Assembly (NCBI GenBank): GCA_900542505.1
Contig: UQNV01000019.1
Coordinates: 1 to 38,409, forward strand
DNA length: 38,409 bases
Reading direction: 5' to 3'
Source: an uncultured Alistipes sp.
Lineage (GTDB): Bacteria; Bacteroidota; Bacteroidia; Bacteroidales; Rikenellaceae
Shown here: in pieces, positions 1-7,755 of the stretch
Numbering within the stretch: position 1 is the first letter of the stretch
Layout: each line of letters starts with the position of its first letter
Translations under genes and position numbers: made by a program
Notes under the pieces: generated by a model
Told to the model about the DNA's origin: nothing
The model's database searches: none
Seen by the model: the letters and a program-made list of their open reading frames with translations, nothing else

Positions 1-296
1 GCCGGGATGAAGTCGGGGTGAGGCCGGAGTGGTTCCGGAGCGGGGCCAGAGGGCAAGGCCGGGGCGGACCGAAGTTCCCCGGTGCCGAACCGCAGCGACC
101 GTCGGCAGGCATCCAGAACCGCCGGCAGGCGACTCGCAACACAGGCAGCCAGAACCGTCGGCGGACGGCCGAAGCAATGGCGGACATCCAGAACCGCCGG
201 CAGGCAACTCGCAACACCAGGCATCCAGAACCGACAGTAGGCGGCAGCAGACGGCAACAAGCAACAACGGGCATTTCCTGTCCCGGTGCGGCGGCC
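1..296. repeat. Non-coding contig start with four degenerate 36-39 bp repeats
   Basis: No convincing gene lies here. The core CCAGAACCG occurs at 113-121, 149-157, 188-196 and 225-233, at intervals of 36, 39 and 37 bases. Copies one and three are nearly identical over about 38 bases (110-147 and 185-223), and the others have drifted. The flanks are GC-rich and carry related pieces such as GGCAGGC. Open frames across it are low-complexity and rich in Pro, Gly and Arg, as expected of GC-rich repeats and not of genes. The unit resembles the CCGGAACCG core found near 1469 and 23101. Confidence 0.55.
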
Positions 297-701
297 CTAA
301 TGCCCGGCGGAGGCCCCGTGCGCAGCCTCGTAGCGGCGACGGTGGTCGACGATTTCGCCCATGTGCTCCTGAGCCCAGCGCGTCAACTGTCCGATTAGCG
401 GCACGAGCGAACGCCCGGTCTCGGTCAGCCGGTACTCCACGCGCGGCGGCACGACCGGATAGACCTGCCGGTCGACCAGCCCGTCGGCTTCGAGCATGCG
501 CAGCGTCCCCGAAAGAACCCGCGACGAGATGTCCGGAATCAGGCGGCTCAACTCGTTGAAACGCAGCACCCCGCTCTCGTCGAGCAGCAGAATCACAAGC
601 AGCGACCACTTGTTGCCGAACCGGGCAACGACGTTGCGCACGGGGCAGATTTCCACGAGCGAATACTTCGCGGCGGAGTTTTTTTGCACAGGTTTTTCCA
701 T
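297..701 (-). CDS. HxlR-family (DUF24) winged-helix transcriptional regulator
   Basis: This 134-residue protein matches HxlR/DUF24 regulators such as YodB, HypR and QorR, which are small dimeric winged-helix repressors or activators that often sense electrophiles or oxidants. The family core is clear: ICPVRNVVARFGNKW near residues 18-32, then FNELSRLIPDISSRVLSGTLRMLEADGLV as the recognition-helix region, and a wing with VEYRLTETGRSL. Cys19 sits where the redox-active Cys of one-cysteine HxlR proteins lies, so thiol-based sensing is plausible. I chose the ATG at 701, which begins MEKPVQKNS. An upstream in-frame extension to 833 has no family similarity and would run through the promoter region. 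The gene is divergent from the cupin gene, which is its likely target. No perfect promoter was seen for it; CAAAGTGA at 715-722 is a weak -7 match on the minus strand. Confidence 0.9.
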   Translation of the reverse strand: MEKPVQKNSAAKYSLVEICPVRNVVARFGNKWSLLVILLLDESGVLRFNELSRLIPDISSRVLSGTLRMLEADGLVDRQVYPVVPPRVEYRLTETGRSLVPLIGQLTRWAQEHMGEIVDHRRRYEAAHGASAGH

Positions 702-844
702 ACGATTTACAAAACAAAGTGACTCTCTTCCGCAAAGTAACTGCAAAATCGGAAGAAATGCACCACCGAGGGTCGAAAAAATTCCTCTTTTTTTGCTCCG
801 CGCAAATCGGTCATTTTCAGCAAAACCGAGCAAAAGGTTACCAT

Positions 845-860
845 GTTACCGAAACGTAAC
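845..860. promoter_or_regulatory. Candidate regulator operator (inverted repeat GTTAC-N6-GTAAC)
   Basis: GTTAC at 845-849 and GTAAC at 856-860 form an inverted repeat with a 6-base centre. An extra GTTACC directly precedes it (837-842). The site lies immediately upstream of the -33 box of the cupin promoter and between the two divergent genes, which is where an HxlR dimer would be expected to bind. Binding is inferred from position and symmetry only. Confidence 0.45.
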
Positions 861-863
861 TTC

Positions 864-894
864 TTGACGGACAACAAATAAACACATAACTTTG
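864..894 (+). promoter_or_regulatory. Bacteroidetes-type promoter for the cupin gene
   Basis: TTG at 864-866, 20 bases, then TAACTTTG at 887-894 match the TTG/N19-20/TAnnTTTG promoter of the Bacteroidetes primary sigma factor. Transcription should start near 901 and give a leader of about 110 bases before the cupin ATG. Confidence 0.75.
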
Positions 895-1009
895 CCGCCG
901 TATTCCGGGTCATTGGCACACACGGCGCCCCCCATTCGGGCCGTTGCACAGGGACGACAGCCTCAACCGGGAACCGACACTGCGCAAACCTCAAAAAAAC
1001 GATACGAAC

Positions 1010-1459
1010 ATGAAACAGATGAAACAGATTGCGGCGGGCGAGCACTTCACCGCCGTCGATGCGGGCGAGATGGCCCGATTGGGCGAATACCGGCTGCCGC
1101 TGGGACCCGACGCAGAGCTTCCCGGCAAGGTCTTCGGCGGAGCCGCCGTCGGCGCGACGGGCGCCGAGTTTTCGTTCCAGAGCTTTGCCCCCGGCACCGA
1201 GACCGGCTTCCTGCACACCCACCGCACCCACGAGGAGCTCTACTTCTTCCTGAGCGGACAAGGCGAATTCCAGGTCGACGGCCAGAGCTTCCCCGTCGGC
1301 GAAGGGAGCGTGGTCCGCGTGGCGCCGGCCGGACGCCGTTCGGTCCGCAACACCGGCCGGGAGCCGCTGGTGATGCTCTGCATCCAGTACCGCGGCGGCA
1401 CCTTCACGGCCGAGGACGCCACCGACGGCGACATCCTCCGGGAGCCCGTCCGCTGGTAA
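1010..1459 (+). CDS. Small single-domain cupin protein
   Basis: This 149-residue protein has a double-stranded beta-helix (cupin_2) fold. Cupin motif 1 is well preserved, with HTHRTHEELYFFLSGQGEF providing two His and a Glu for metal binding. Motif 2 reads PAGRRSVRNTG, and the usual His of that motif is absent, so the fourth metal ligand is missing or supplied differently. Substrate and reaction cannot be told from the sequence. The start at 1010 follows an A-rich stretch typical of Bacteroidetes ribosome-binding regions; an earlier in-frame ATG at 944 adds no conserved residues. It stands alone, divergent from the HxlR regulator, and probably responds to the signal that regulator senses. Confidence 0.85.
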   Translation: MKQMKQIAAGEHFTAVDAGEMARLGEYRLPLGPDAELPGKVFGGAAVGATGAEFSFQSFAPGTETGFLHTHRTHEELYFFLSGQGEFQVDGQSFPVGEGSVVRVAPAGRRSVRNTGREPLVMLCIQYRGGTFTAEDATDGDILREPVRW

Positions 1460-1464
1460 CGGGC

Positions 1465-1489
1465 GGCTGCCGGAACCGCTCCGGCAGCC
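1465..1489 (+). terminator. Hairpin just after the cupin stop codon
   Basis: A perfect 10-bp stem (1465-1474 with 1480-1489) encloses a 5-base loop, 5 bases after the stop codon. There is no T-run after it, so it may stabilise the 3' end more than terminate transcription. It overlaps the first of two GCCGGAACCGCTCCG copies. Confidence 0.4.
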
Positions 1490-1627
1490 CTCCCCACCGG
1501 CGGCCGGAACCGCTCCGACGCACCTGCAGCCCGTCGTGCCGGCTGCAGGGCTGCCTCCCGGCCGTCGGCCGGTAGACGACCGTCGGCACCGACACCGCTC
1601 CGACATCCGCAAAAAACGCCGTACACG

Positions 1628-1660
1628 AATCCGGCAGCCGCTCTCCCGGCTGCCGGATTT
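1628..1660 (+). terminator. Probable intrinsic terminator after the cupin gene
   Basis: AATCCGGCAGCCG (1628-1640) pairs perfectly with 1647-1659 across a 6-base loop, giving a 13-bp stem. It is followed by a broken T-tract (TTGTCGTTT). Confidence 0.55.
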
Positions 1661-1824
1661 GTCGTTTCCGCATCTCCCTCCGGCGAAAGCCCCGCCCCGC
1701 CGGCCGCACGCGGAGTTCCCGCCGGCACACCCCGCGCAAAGGGCCCGACAGGGGGCTCCGCGCCTTAATTTGCCCGATTCGGGGAAAAACGCCGCCGGCC
1801 GTAGGCCGCATCACTTTTTTTGCC

Positions 1825-1832
1825 TATCTTTG
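1825..1832 (+). promoter_or_regulatory. -7 promoter element for the LysE/cmk/ispH run
   Basis: TATCTTTG fits TAnnTTTG and lies 24 bases before the exporter ATG. No clear TTG is seen at the -33 position, so the assignment rests on the -7 box and its place. Confidence 0.5.
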
Positions 1833-1856
1833 TTTCCTAAAACCCGATGAACCGAC

Positions 1857-2534
1857 ATGGGATTCGAGATTATAGAAGTTTTGTTCCGAGGCATCTGCGT
1901 AGGTATCGCAGCCTCCATCACCGTGGGCCCCGTGGCCGTGCTCTGCATCCAGCGCACGCTCTCGAAGAGCCGCCGCTCGGGCATTGTCTCGGGCATCGGC
2001 GTGGCCTGTGCCGACAGCTTCATGGCCATCGTCGCCTTCTTCTTCTACTCGATGCTGCAGACCCAAATCGAGCAGTACAACACCCTGCTGCGCATCATCG
2101 GCGGCATCTTCGTGGTCATCGTCGGCGTCTACATCTTCGCCCAGAACCCCGTGCCGCAGATTCGCCGCAACCGTGCCGGCAAAACCAGCCTCTGGCAGGA
2201 CTTCGCCTCGATTTTCGGCCTCACCATCGCCAACTTCATCATGGTGATTCCCTACATCCTGGCCTTCTTCGCCGTCTTCAAGGTCTCGAGCACCGATGTC
2301 GGAGGCAACGACGTGGCGGGCATCTTCCGCGCCATCTTCGTCATCATCGGCTTCTTCTGCGGCGCCTGCGTCTGGTGGACGCTGCTGGCCTGCGTCATCA
2401 ACCTCTTCCGCCGCCGCTTTCGCCCCCGCCACATGCTCACCATCAACCACGTGGCCGGCCTCATCATCGGCTTCCTGGGCATCTACACGATACTATCCAC
2501 ATTTTTTGACATATTCCCCAATGTCGGACACTGA
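1857..2534 (+). CDS. LysE/RhtB-family amino-acid exporter
   Basis: This 225-residue integral membrane protein has about six hydrophobic segments. The family's N-terminal signature is recognisable: a first helix followed by ITVGPVAVLCIQRTLSKSRRSGIVSGIGVACAD near residues 20-52. LysE/RhtB proteins export amino acids or similar small metabolites across the inner membrane; the substrate here cannot be predicted. A charged loop (RRNRAGKTS, about 103-111) precedes the second half. Its 3' end overlaps cmk by 14 bases, so the two are translationally linked. Confidence 0.88.
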   Translation: MGFEIIEVLFRGICVGIAASITVGPVAVLCIQRTLSKSRRSGIVSGIGVACADSFMAIVAFFFYSMLQTQIEQYNTLLRIIGGIFVVIVGVYIFAQNPVPQIRRNRAGKTSLWQDFASIFGLTIANFIMVIPYILAFFAVFKVSSTDVGGNDVAGIFRAIFVIIGFFCGACVWWTLLACVINLFRRRFRPRHMLTINHVAGLIIGFLGIYTILSTFFDIFPNVGH

Positions 2535-3228
2535 ACAGAAAATCATAATCGCCGTCGACGGCTTCTCGTCGTGCGGCAAGAGCACCTTCGCCAAAGCCAT
2601 CGCCCGCCGTCTGGGCTACATCTTCATCGACACGGGTGCCATGTACCGCGCCGTGACGCTCTATGCGCTTGAGCACGGCGCCATCCGCTCGGGCATCGTC
2701 GACGAGGAGGCGGTGGTCCGGCTGCTCGACCAGATTGCCATCACCTTCCGCTTCAACCCCGACCGCGGCGCAAGCGACATCTACGTCAACGGCGACCTGG
2801 CCGAGGGTAAAATCCGCACCATCGAGGTCTCGAACTGCGTGAGCCGCGTGAGCGCCATCCCCGAGGTGCGCAGCAAGCTGGTGGCCATGCAGCAGGAGAT
2901 GGGCCGCCGCAAGGGGGTGGTCATGGACGGCCGCGACATCGGCACGGTGGTCTTCCCCCACGCCGAGATGAAGCTCTTCATGACGGCCGACCCCCACGTG
3001 CGCGCCCTGCGCCGCTACGACGAGCTACGCGCCAAGGGCGACGACGTCTCGCTCGAGCAAATCGAGGAGAACGTCCGCTCGCGCGACAAGGCCGACATGA
3101 ACCGCGCCGTCTCGCCGCTGCGCCAGGCCGACGACGCTATCGTACTGGACAACAGCCACATGACCGTCGACGAGCAGATGGAGTGGTTCATGGAACAGCT
3201 CCGCCGCCTGCGCGCCGCCAAGCAATAG
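2521..3228 (+). CDS. cmk: Cytidylate kinase
   Basis: This 235-residue enzyme phosphorylates CMP and dCMP with ATP in the cytoplasm. The Walker A loop is GFSSCGKS at residues 14-21, followed by the CMP-kinase motif IDTGAMYRAVTL, VVMDGRDIGTVVFPHAEMKLFMTA and the Arg-rich lid RSRDKADMNRAVSPL. Length is normal for the family. The ATG at 2521 begins just before the conserved P-loop and inside the end of the exporter gene; an upstream in-frame extension to 2296 is only the shadow of the exporter. The cmk-ispH order is common in Bacteroidetes. Confidence 0.97.
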   Translation: MSDTEQKIIIAVDGFSSCGKSTFAKAIARRLGYIFIDTGAMYRAVTLYALEHGAIRSGIVDEEAVVRLLDQIAITFRFNPDRGASDIYVNGDLAEGKIRTIEVSNCVSRVSAIPEVRSKLVAMQQEMGRRKGVVMDGRDIGTVVFPHAEMKLFMTADPHVRALRRYDELRAKGDDVSLEQIEENVRSRDKADMNRAVSPLRQADDAIVLDNSHMTVDEQMEWFMEQLRRLRAAKQ

Positions 3229-3277
3229 AGCCGCCCCGGAGCACAGCGCCGGACGGCGGTACAACGCCACGCATGCC

Positions 3278-4276
3278 ATGAACATCGAAATCGACGACAA
3301 ATCGGGATTCTGCTTCGGAGTGGTCCGGGCAATCACGGAGGCCGAAAAGGCCCTCGCCGGGGGCGGCACGGTCTATTCGCTGGGCGATATCGTCCACAAC
3401 CGCATCGAGGTGCAGCGGCTCGAAGAGCTGGGGCTGCGGACCGTCACCCACGAGGAGATGCCCCGCCTGGCGGGCAAGCGGCTCTTCATCCGCGCCCACG
3501 GCGAGCCGCCGACCACCTACCGCGAAGCAGAGCGGCTGGGCATCGAACTCATCGACGCCACCTGTCCGGTGGTGGCCCGGCTGCAGAAGCGCGTCGTGCG
3601 GGCGCACGAGGAGATGCGCCCCGTCGGCGGACAGGTGGTCATCCTCGGCAAGCGGGGCCACGCCGAGGTGGTGGGGCTCACCGGCCAGGTCGAGGAGCCC
3701 ACGCTGGTCATCGAACGCGAGGAGGAGCTCGACCTGCTCGACTTCTCGCGCCCCATCTTCTTCCTCTCGCAGACCACCCAGAGCATCGCCCTCTTCGAGC
3801 GGCTGGCCGAAGGCATGCGCCGCCGCGCGGCCAACCCCGACGACGTGAAGGTGGCCGACACCATCTGCCGCCAGGTATCGAACCGCGAGGAGCATCTGGC
3901 GGCCTTTGCCCGGCGCTTCGACGTGGTGCTCTTCGTCTGCGGCCGCAAGTCGTCGAACGGCAAGGTGCTCTACGAGGTGTGCCGCACGGCCAATCCCCGC
4001 TGCCACAACATCGAGGAGGCGGCCGAGCTGCGCCCCGAATGGTTCGCCGGCGCGGAGTCGGTGGGCATCTGCGGCGCCACGTCGACCCCCAAGTGGCTCA
4101 TGCAGCAGGTCGCCCGCGCCGTGGCGTCGCTCACGGACAACCCGGAGGCCGCAATCCCCCGGGCCGGCTGTCCGGTCGACGAGAAGGCCGGCGGCGGCCA
4201 GACCGGCGACAACCCGGCCGACAAGACGACCGGCGGCAACCACACCGGCGACAACCCGGCCGGCGGGAAGGCGTAG
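3278..4276 (+). CDS. ispH: 4-hydroxy-3-methylbut-2-enyl diphosphate reductase
   Basis: This is the last enzyme of the MEP isoprenoid pathway, reducing HMBPP to IPP and DMAPP with a [4Fe-4S] cluster. The three cluster cysteines are Cys12 (SGFCFGV), Cys96 (DATCPVV) and Cys197 (DTICRQVSNRE). His40 and His74 (DIVHN, IRAHG) and the SSNGK and GATSTP substrate motifs are also present. The catalytic domain ends near residue 290. The remaining 40 or so residues are a Gly/Asn/Thr/Lys-rich tail encoded by an imperfect 42-bp repeat, which is not typical of IspH. The start at 3278 precedes the conserved MNIEIDDKSGFCFG. Confidence 0.97.
   Translation: MNIEIDDKSGFCFGVVRAITEAEKALAGGGTVYSLGDIVHNRIEVQRLEELGLRTVTHEEMPRLAGKRLFIRAHGEPPTTYREAERLGIELIDATCPVVARLQKRVVRAHEEMRPVGGQVVILGKRGHAEVVGLTGQVEEPTLVIEREEELDLLDFSRPIFFLSQTTQSIALFERLAEGMRRRAANPDDVKVADTICRQVSNREEHLAAFARRFDVVLFVCGRKSSNGKVLYEVCRTANPRCHNIEEAAELRPEWFAGAESVGICGATSTPKWLMQQVARAVASLTDNPEAAIPRAGCPVDEKAGGGQTGDNPADKTTGGNHTGDNPAGGKA
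4202..4262 (+). repeat. Imperfect 42-bp direct repeat in the ispH 3' end
   Basis: ACCGGCGACAACCCGGCCG occurs at 4202-4220 and again at 4244-4262, a spacing of 42 bases (14 codons). It encodes two TGDNPA segments in the IspH tail. Confidence 0.7.
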
Positions 4277-4355
4277 CCGTCCCAGAGACTTTTCCCGCGC
4301 GGGGGCACCGCACGGGCAGCAACCGAATCAACAACAAACCAAACAATTCCATACC

Positions 4356-4829
4356 ATGAAACGTTATCTCATCCGCTCGGCAAAATATTTCGTCGCCCTC
4401 TGCGTTCTATGTGCGGCCATCATGCTCCTGAACCAGCTCTACGGCGCGACGCTGAGCTTCTCGCAGACGCTCTACGTGATGTTCCACACGCCGCGCGGGC
4501 TGCTGCTGCCGGCGGTCATCGTCCTGCTGTCGCTCTTCTACTACCCGCGCTTCGGCTTCATCGTGCGCGATGTCGAGGGCGACATCGAGGAGCACCGCCA
4601 GCAGATTGTCAACGCGCTGCGCAACTCGGGCTTCGAGCTCCGCGGCGAGGAGGATGGCGTGCTGATTTTCCGCGCCGGCACCCTGTGGCGGAGGCTGCTC
4701 ATGCTGGGCGAGGACGAAATCCGCGTCTCGCAGTACGGACAGTGGATTCGGCTCGAAGGCATCCGCCGCGGCGTAGCCCGCGCGGCATACCGGCTCGAAT
4801 CCTTCATCGAACGAAGAAGAAATGAATAG
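4356..4829 (+). CDS. Small membrane protein of unknown function
   Basis: This 157-residue protein is not recognised. Residues 10-27 (KYFVALCVLCAAIMLLNQ) and about 48-63 (LLLPAVIVLLSLFYYP) are probable membrane helices. The remainder is a soluble, mixed-charge domain (DVEGDIEEHRQQIVNALRNSGFEL onwards, with a Trp/Arg-rich middle) that probably faces the cytoplasm. An A-rich leader (AACAACAAACCAAACAATTCC) precedes the ATG, as in other strongly expressed Bacteroidetes genes. Its stop overlaps the S41 protease start by 8 bases, so it may be made together with that enzyme. Confidence 0.75.
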   Translation: MKRYLIRSAKYFVALCVLCAAIMLLNQLYGATLSFSQTLYVMFHTPRGLLLPAVIVLLSLFYYPRFGFIVRDVEGDIEEHRQQIVNALRNSGFELRGEEDGVLIFRAGTLWRRLLMLGEDEIRVSQYGQWIRLEGIRRGVARAAYRLESFIERRRNE

Positions 4830-6486
4830 AAGACTCTTTTTACGCACGGCGGCAATCGCCGCGGCGCTGCTCGTCGGGGCCGGCGCGCTGCTCTGGGGCA
4901 AGCGCAACGACTTCGGTCTGGGGCGCAACATCGAAATCGCCGTCAACATGATGCGCGAGCTGTCGCTCTACTACGTCGACGAGATTGACCCCGACCACCT
5001 GATGGAGGGGGCCGCCGAGGGAATGGTCGGCGACCTGGACCCCTATACCGAATACATGCCCGAAGAGCAGATGTCGTCGTTCGAGCTGCTCACCACGGGC
5101 AAATACGGCGGCGTGGGTGCGCTCATCCGCCAGAAGGACGACTACGTCATCATCGCCCGCCCCTACAAGGATTCGCCGGCCGACCGCGCCGGGCTGAAAA
5201 TCGGCGACCGGATTGTGGCCATCGACGGCGAGGACGCCCGCGGCCTGACCACCGACAAGGTGAGCGCACGGCTCAAGGGCACGCCCGGCTCGACGGTGAA
5301 GGTCACCGTCGAGAGGCTGCTCGACGGCAGCCGCGAGGAGGTGACGCTCCGCCGCGAACGCATCGCCATCCCGGCCGTCCCCTATGCCGGCTGGCTCAAC
5401 GACTCCATCGGCTACATCCAGCACAGCGACTTCACCGAGGGGTGCTACGAGGAGATGCGCGCGGCCGTCGACCGGCTGCGCACGGAGGGCAACCTGCGGG
5501 GTCTGGTGCTCGACTACCGCGGCAACGGCGGCGGCATCATGCAGGAGGCGGTGAAGATTCTCTCGATGTTCGTCCCCAAGGGGACCGAGGTGGTCTCGAC
5601 GCGCGGCCGCAGCGAGCAGAAGAGCTACCGCACGCAGTCGGAACCCATCCTCGCGGAGCTGCCGCTGGCGGTGCTCGTCAACGGCAACACGGCCTCGGCG
5701 GCCGAGATTGTCTCGGGTGCGCTGCAGGACCTCGACCGCGCGGTGCTCATCGGCCAGAAGAGCTTCGGCAAGGGTCTCGTGCAGTCGACGCGCCCGCTGG
5801 GCTACAACGCCTACCTCAAGCTGACGACGGCCAAATACTACATCCCCTCGGGGCGCTGCATCCAGGCCATCGACTACTCCCACTCGCAGCAGGGCGAGGT
5901 GAAGAGCGTCCCCGACTCGCTCATCCGCGAATTCACGACCGCCGCCGGCCGCAAGGTCTACGACGGAGGCGGCATCATACCCGACATCCGCACCGAACCC
6001 GAATACATCAGCCGCTTCGCGGTGACGCTCTATGCGCTGGGCTTTGTCGAGGATTTCGTCGACGGCTACATGCGCCGGCATGCCGGCGAGCCCTTCGACC
6101 TGAAGGGCTTCGCGCTCGACTCGGCGACCTACGACGACTTCGTCGCCTTCATGAAGGACAAGAAGGTCCCCTACGAGTCGGAGACGCGCCGCGCGCTCAA
6201 GAGCCTGCGCAAGGCTGCCGAAGGGGAGCGCTACACGGAGCTGGACAAGCGTCTGGAGGAGCTCGAGGCCGAGGTCCGCGACGACACGCAGACCAACCTG
6301 GAGACCTACCGGCAGGAGATTTCCGAGACGCTCGAGAACGAAATCATCCTGCGTTACGCCTATTCGCAGGGGGTCATCGAACACTCGCTGCCCGGCGACG
6401 GGGAGGTGCAGCGCGCCGTCGAGGTGCTCTCCTCGCCCGACGAGTACCGGCGCATCACCCGCGAGCAGGACACGGCCCGCAAATAG
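4822..6486 (+). CDS. S41-family C-terminal processing protease (CtpA-like)
   Basis: This 554-residue periplasmic serine protease has an N-terminal signal or anchor helix (residues 9-26). A PDZ domain spans about 95-180, with KYGGVGALI as the carboxylate-binding loop. The S41 catalytic domain follows, with Ser292 in NGNTASAAE and Lys317 in KSFGKGLV, 25 residues apart as in CtpA. A helical, charged C-terminal part (about 445-540) may form coiled coils. Such enzymes trim or degrade envelope proteins from the C-terminus. The substrate is unknown. It lies in a plus-strand run between a small membrane protein and a histidine kinase. Confidence 0.95.
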   Translation: MNRRLFLRTAAIAAALLVGAGALLWGKRNDFGLGRNIEIAVNMMRELSLYYVDEIDPDHLMEGAAEGMVGDLDPYTEYMPEEQMSSFELLTTGKYGGVGALIRQKDDYVIIARPYKDSPADRAGLKIGDRIVAIDGEDARGLTTDKVSARLKGTPGSTVKVTVERLLDGSREEVTLRRERIAIPAVPYAGWLNDSIGYIQHSDFTEGCYEEMRAAVDRLRTEGNLRGLVLDYRGNGGGIMQEAVKILSMFVPKGTEVVSTRGRSEQKSYRTQSEPILAELPLAVLVNGNTASAAEIVSGALQDLDRAVLIGQKSFGKGLVQSTRPLGYNAYLKLTTAKYYIPSGRCIQAIDYSHSQQGEVKSVPDSLIREFTTAAGRKVYDGGGIIPDIRTEPEYISRFAVTLYALGFVEDFVDGYMRRHAGEPFDLKGFALDSATYDDFVAFMKDKKVPYESETRRALKSLRKAAEGERYTELDKRLEELEAEVRDDTQTNLETYRQEISETLENEIILRYAYSQGVIEHSLPGDGEVQRAVEVLSSPDEYRRITREQDTARK

Positions 6487-6561
6487 CGCCGCCGGAGGCG
6501 ATGAGTGAAGGGGTCGGGACCCGGAGGGGCAGCCGGCCGTGAAGGAGCAAACCTGAAAACC

Positions 6562-7755
6562 ATGAAATTCGGACGCAACATATTATCGTTCCGCAACTTT
6601 TCGTTCCGCAACCGCGTGGTCGTCATCATCGTCGGCCTCGTGCTCGGGACGCTGTCGCTGCTCTACACCAACAACATGGCCCAGCGCCTCAAGGAGAAGG
6701 AGCAGCACGACGTGGTGCTCTGGACCCACGCCATGGAGCGGGCCAACCGCGACGTGATGGGCAACTCGGCGCAGGACCCCCTCATCCAGGACATCATCAA
6801 CAACAGCAACAACATCCCCTTCATCATCACCGACGAGAACCTCAAGGTCCACTACTCGCACCTGGTGCCCGACGAGATTCTCGACCACCCCGACAGGCTG
6901 CGCCACCAGATTGACCGCTTCACCGACGAGAATCCGCCGGTGCAGATTCGCTACTGGTGGTCGAGCGAACACTACCACATCATCTTCTACGGGCAGTCGG
7001 CGCTGCTCAAGTCGCTCTACTACTTCCCCTACATCCAGCTGTTGGTCATCACGGCATTCATCCTGCTGGGATTCATCGCCTTCCGCTCGACGAAGCACGA
7101 CGAGCAGAACCGCGTATGGATTGGCCTGGCCAAGGAGACCGCCCACCAGCTGGGCACCCCCACCTCGTCGCTGCTCGGATGGCTCGAATACCTGCGCACG
7201 CAGCCCGTCGACCAGAGCGCCGTCGACGAGATGGGCAAGGACCTCGCCCATCTGATGAAAATCGTCGACCGCTTCTCGAAAATCGGCTCCGAGACCCCGC
7301 TCACCCCCGCCAACATCAACGAGGTGGTGGGCGAGTCGGTCATGTACTTCCGCAAGCGCATCCCGCGCAACGTGACGCTCGACTACAACGGGCTGGCCAT
7401 CGCCCCGGTGCAGGCCAACATCAACGCGGCGCTCTTCGAGTGGGTGGTCGAAAACCTGATGAAGAACTCGCTCGACGCACTGCAGGGCCACGGCGCCATC
7501 GACGTGCGCATCTCGTCGGACGACAAATACGTGATGGTCGACGTGCGCGATACGGGCAAGGGTATCCCGAAGAGCAACTGGAAGCGGATTTTCGAACCGG
7601 GCTTCACGACCAAGACCCGCGGCTGGGGCCTCGGCCTCTCGCTCTCGCGGCGCATCGTCGAGGAGTACCACGGCGGGAAAATCGCCGTCATCGATTCGGA
7701 AATCGGCAAGGGTACGACCATCCGCGTCACGCTTAAACGCAGCTTCGAACAATGA
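6562..7755 (+). CDS. Orphan membrane sensor histidine kinase
   Basis: This 397-residue kinase has two transmembrane helices (about 18-36 and 157-175) bracketing a periplasmic sensor of about 120 residues. There is no HAMP domain. The dimerisation helix carries the phospho-acceptor His195 in the variant box KETAHQLGTPTSS. The ATPase domain has the N-box ENLMKNSLDAL (297-307), the G1 box DTGKG (330-334) and the G2 box GWGLGLSLSRRI (354-365). No response regulator is adjacent. I chose the ATG at 6562; the in-frame ATG at 6505 would add a low-complexity lead. The stop overlaps the next ATG by four bases (ATGA), coupling it to the DUF4271 protein. Confidence 0.92.
   Translation: MKFGRNILSFRNFSFRNRVVVIIVGLVLGTLSLLYTNNMAQRLKEKEQHDVVLWTHAMERANRDVMGNSAQDPLIQDIINNSNNIPFIITDENLKVHYSHLVPDEILDHPDRLRHQIDRFTDENPPVQIRYWWSSEHYHIIFYGQSALLKSLYYFPYIQLLVITAFILLGFIAFRSTKHDEQNRVWIGLAKETAHQLGTPTSSLLGWLEYLRTQPVDQSAVDEMGKDLAHLMKIVDRFSKIGSETPLTPANINEVVGESVMYFRKRIPRNVTLDYNGLAIAPVQANINAALFEWVVENLMKNSLDALQGHGAIDVRISSDDKYVMVDVRDTGKGIPKSNWKRIFEPGFTTKTRGWGLGLSLSRRIVEEYHGGKIAVIDSEIGKGTTIRVTLKRSFEQ

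Larger units (their letters stand above)
1460..1856. other. GC-rich intergenic region between cupin and exporter genes
   Basis: No gene is supported. GCCGGAACCGCTCCG occurs at 1469-1483 and 1503-1517 (period 34), with a related ACCGCTCCGAC piece after it. Two hairpins (1465-1489 and 1628-1659) and a -7 element (1825-1832) are the recognisable sites. The repeat core matches that of the arrays near 113 and 23101. Confidence 0.5.

Noticed and set aside
110..233. Possible CRISPR array (four repeats at 36-39 bp spacing)
   Set aside because: The sequence between repeat cores is also related, repeats are not well conserved, and no cas genes are present.
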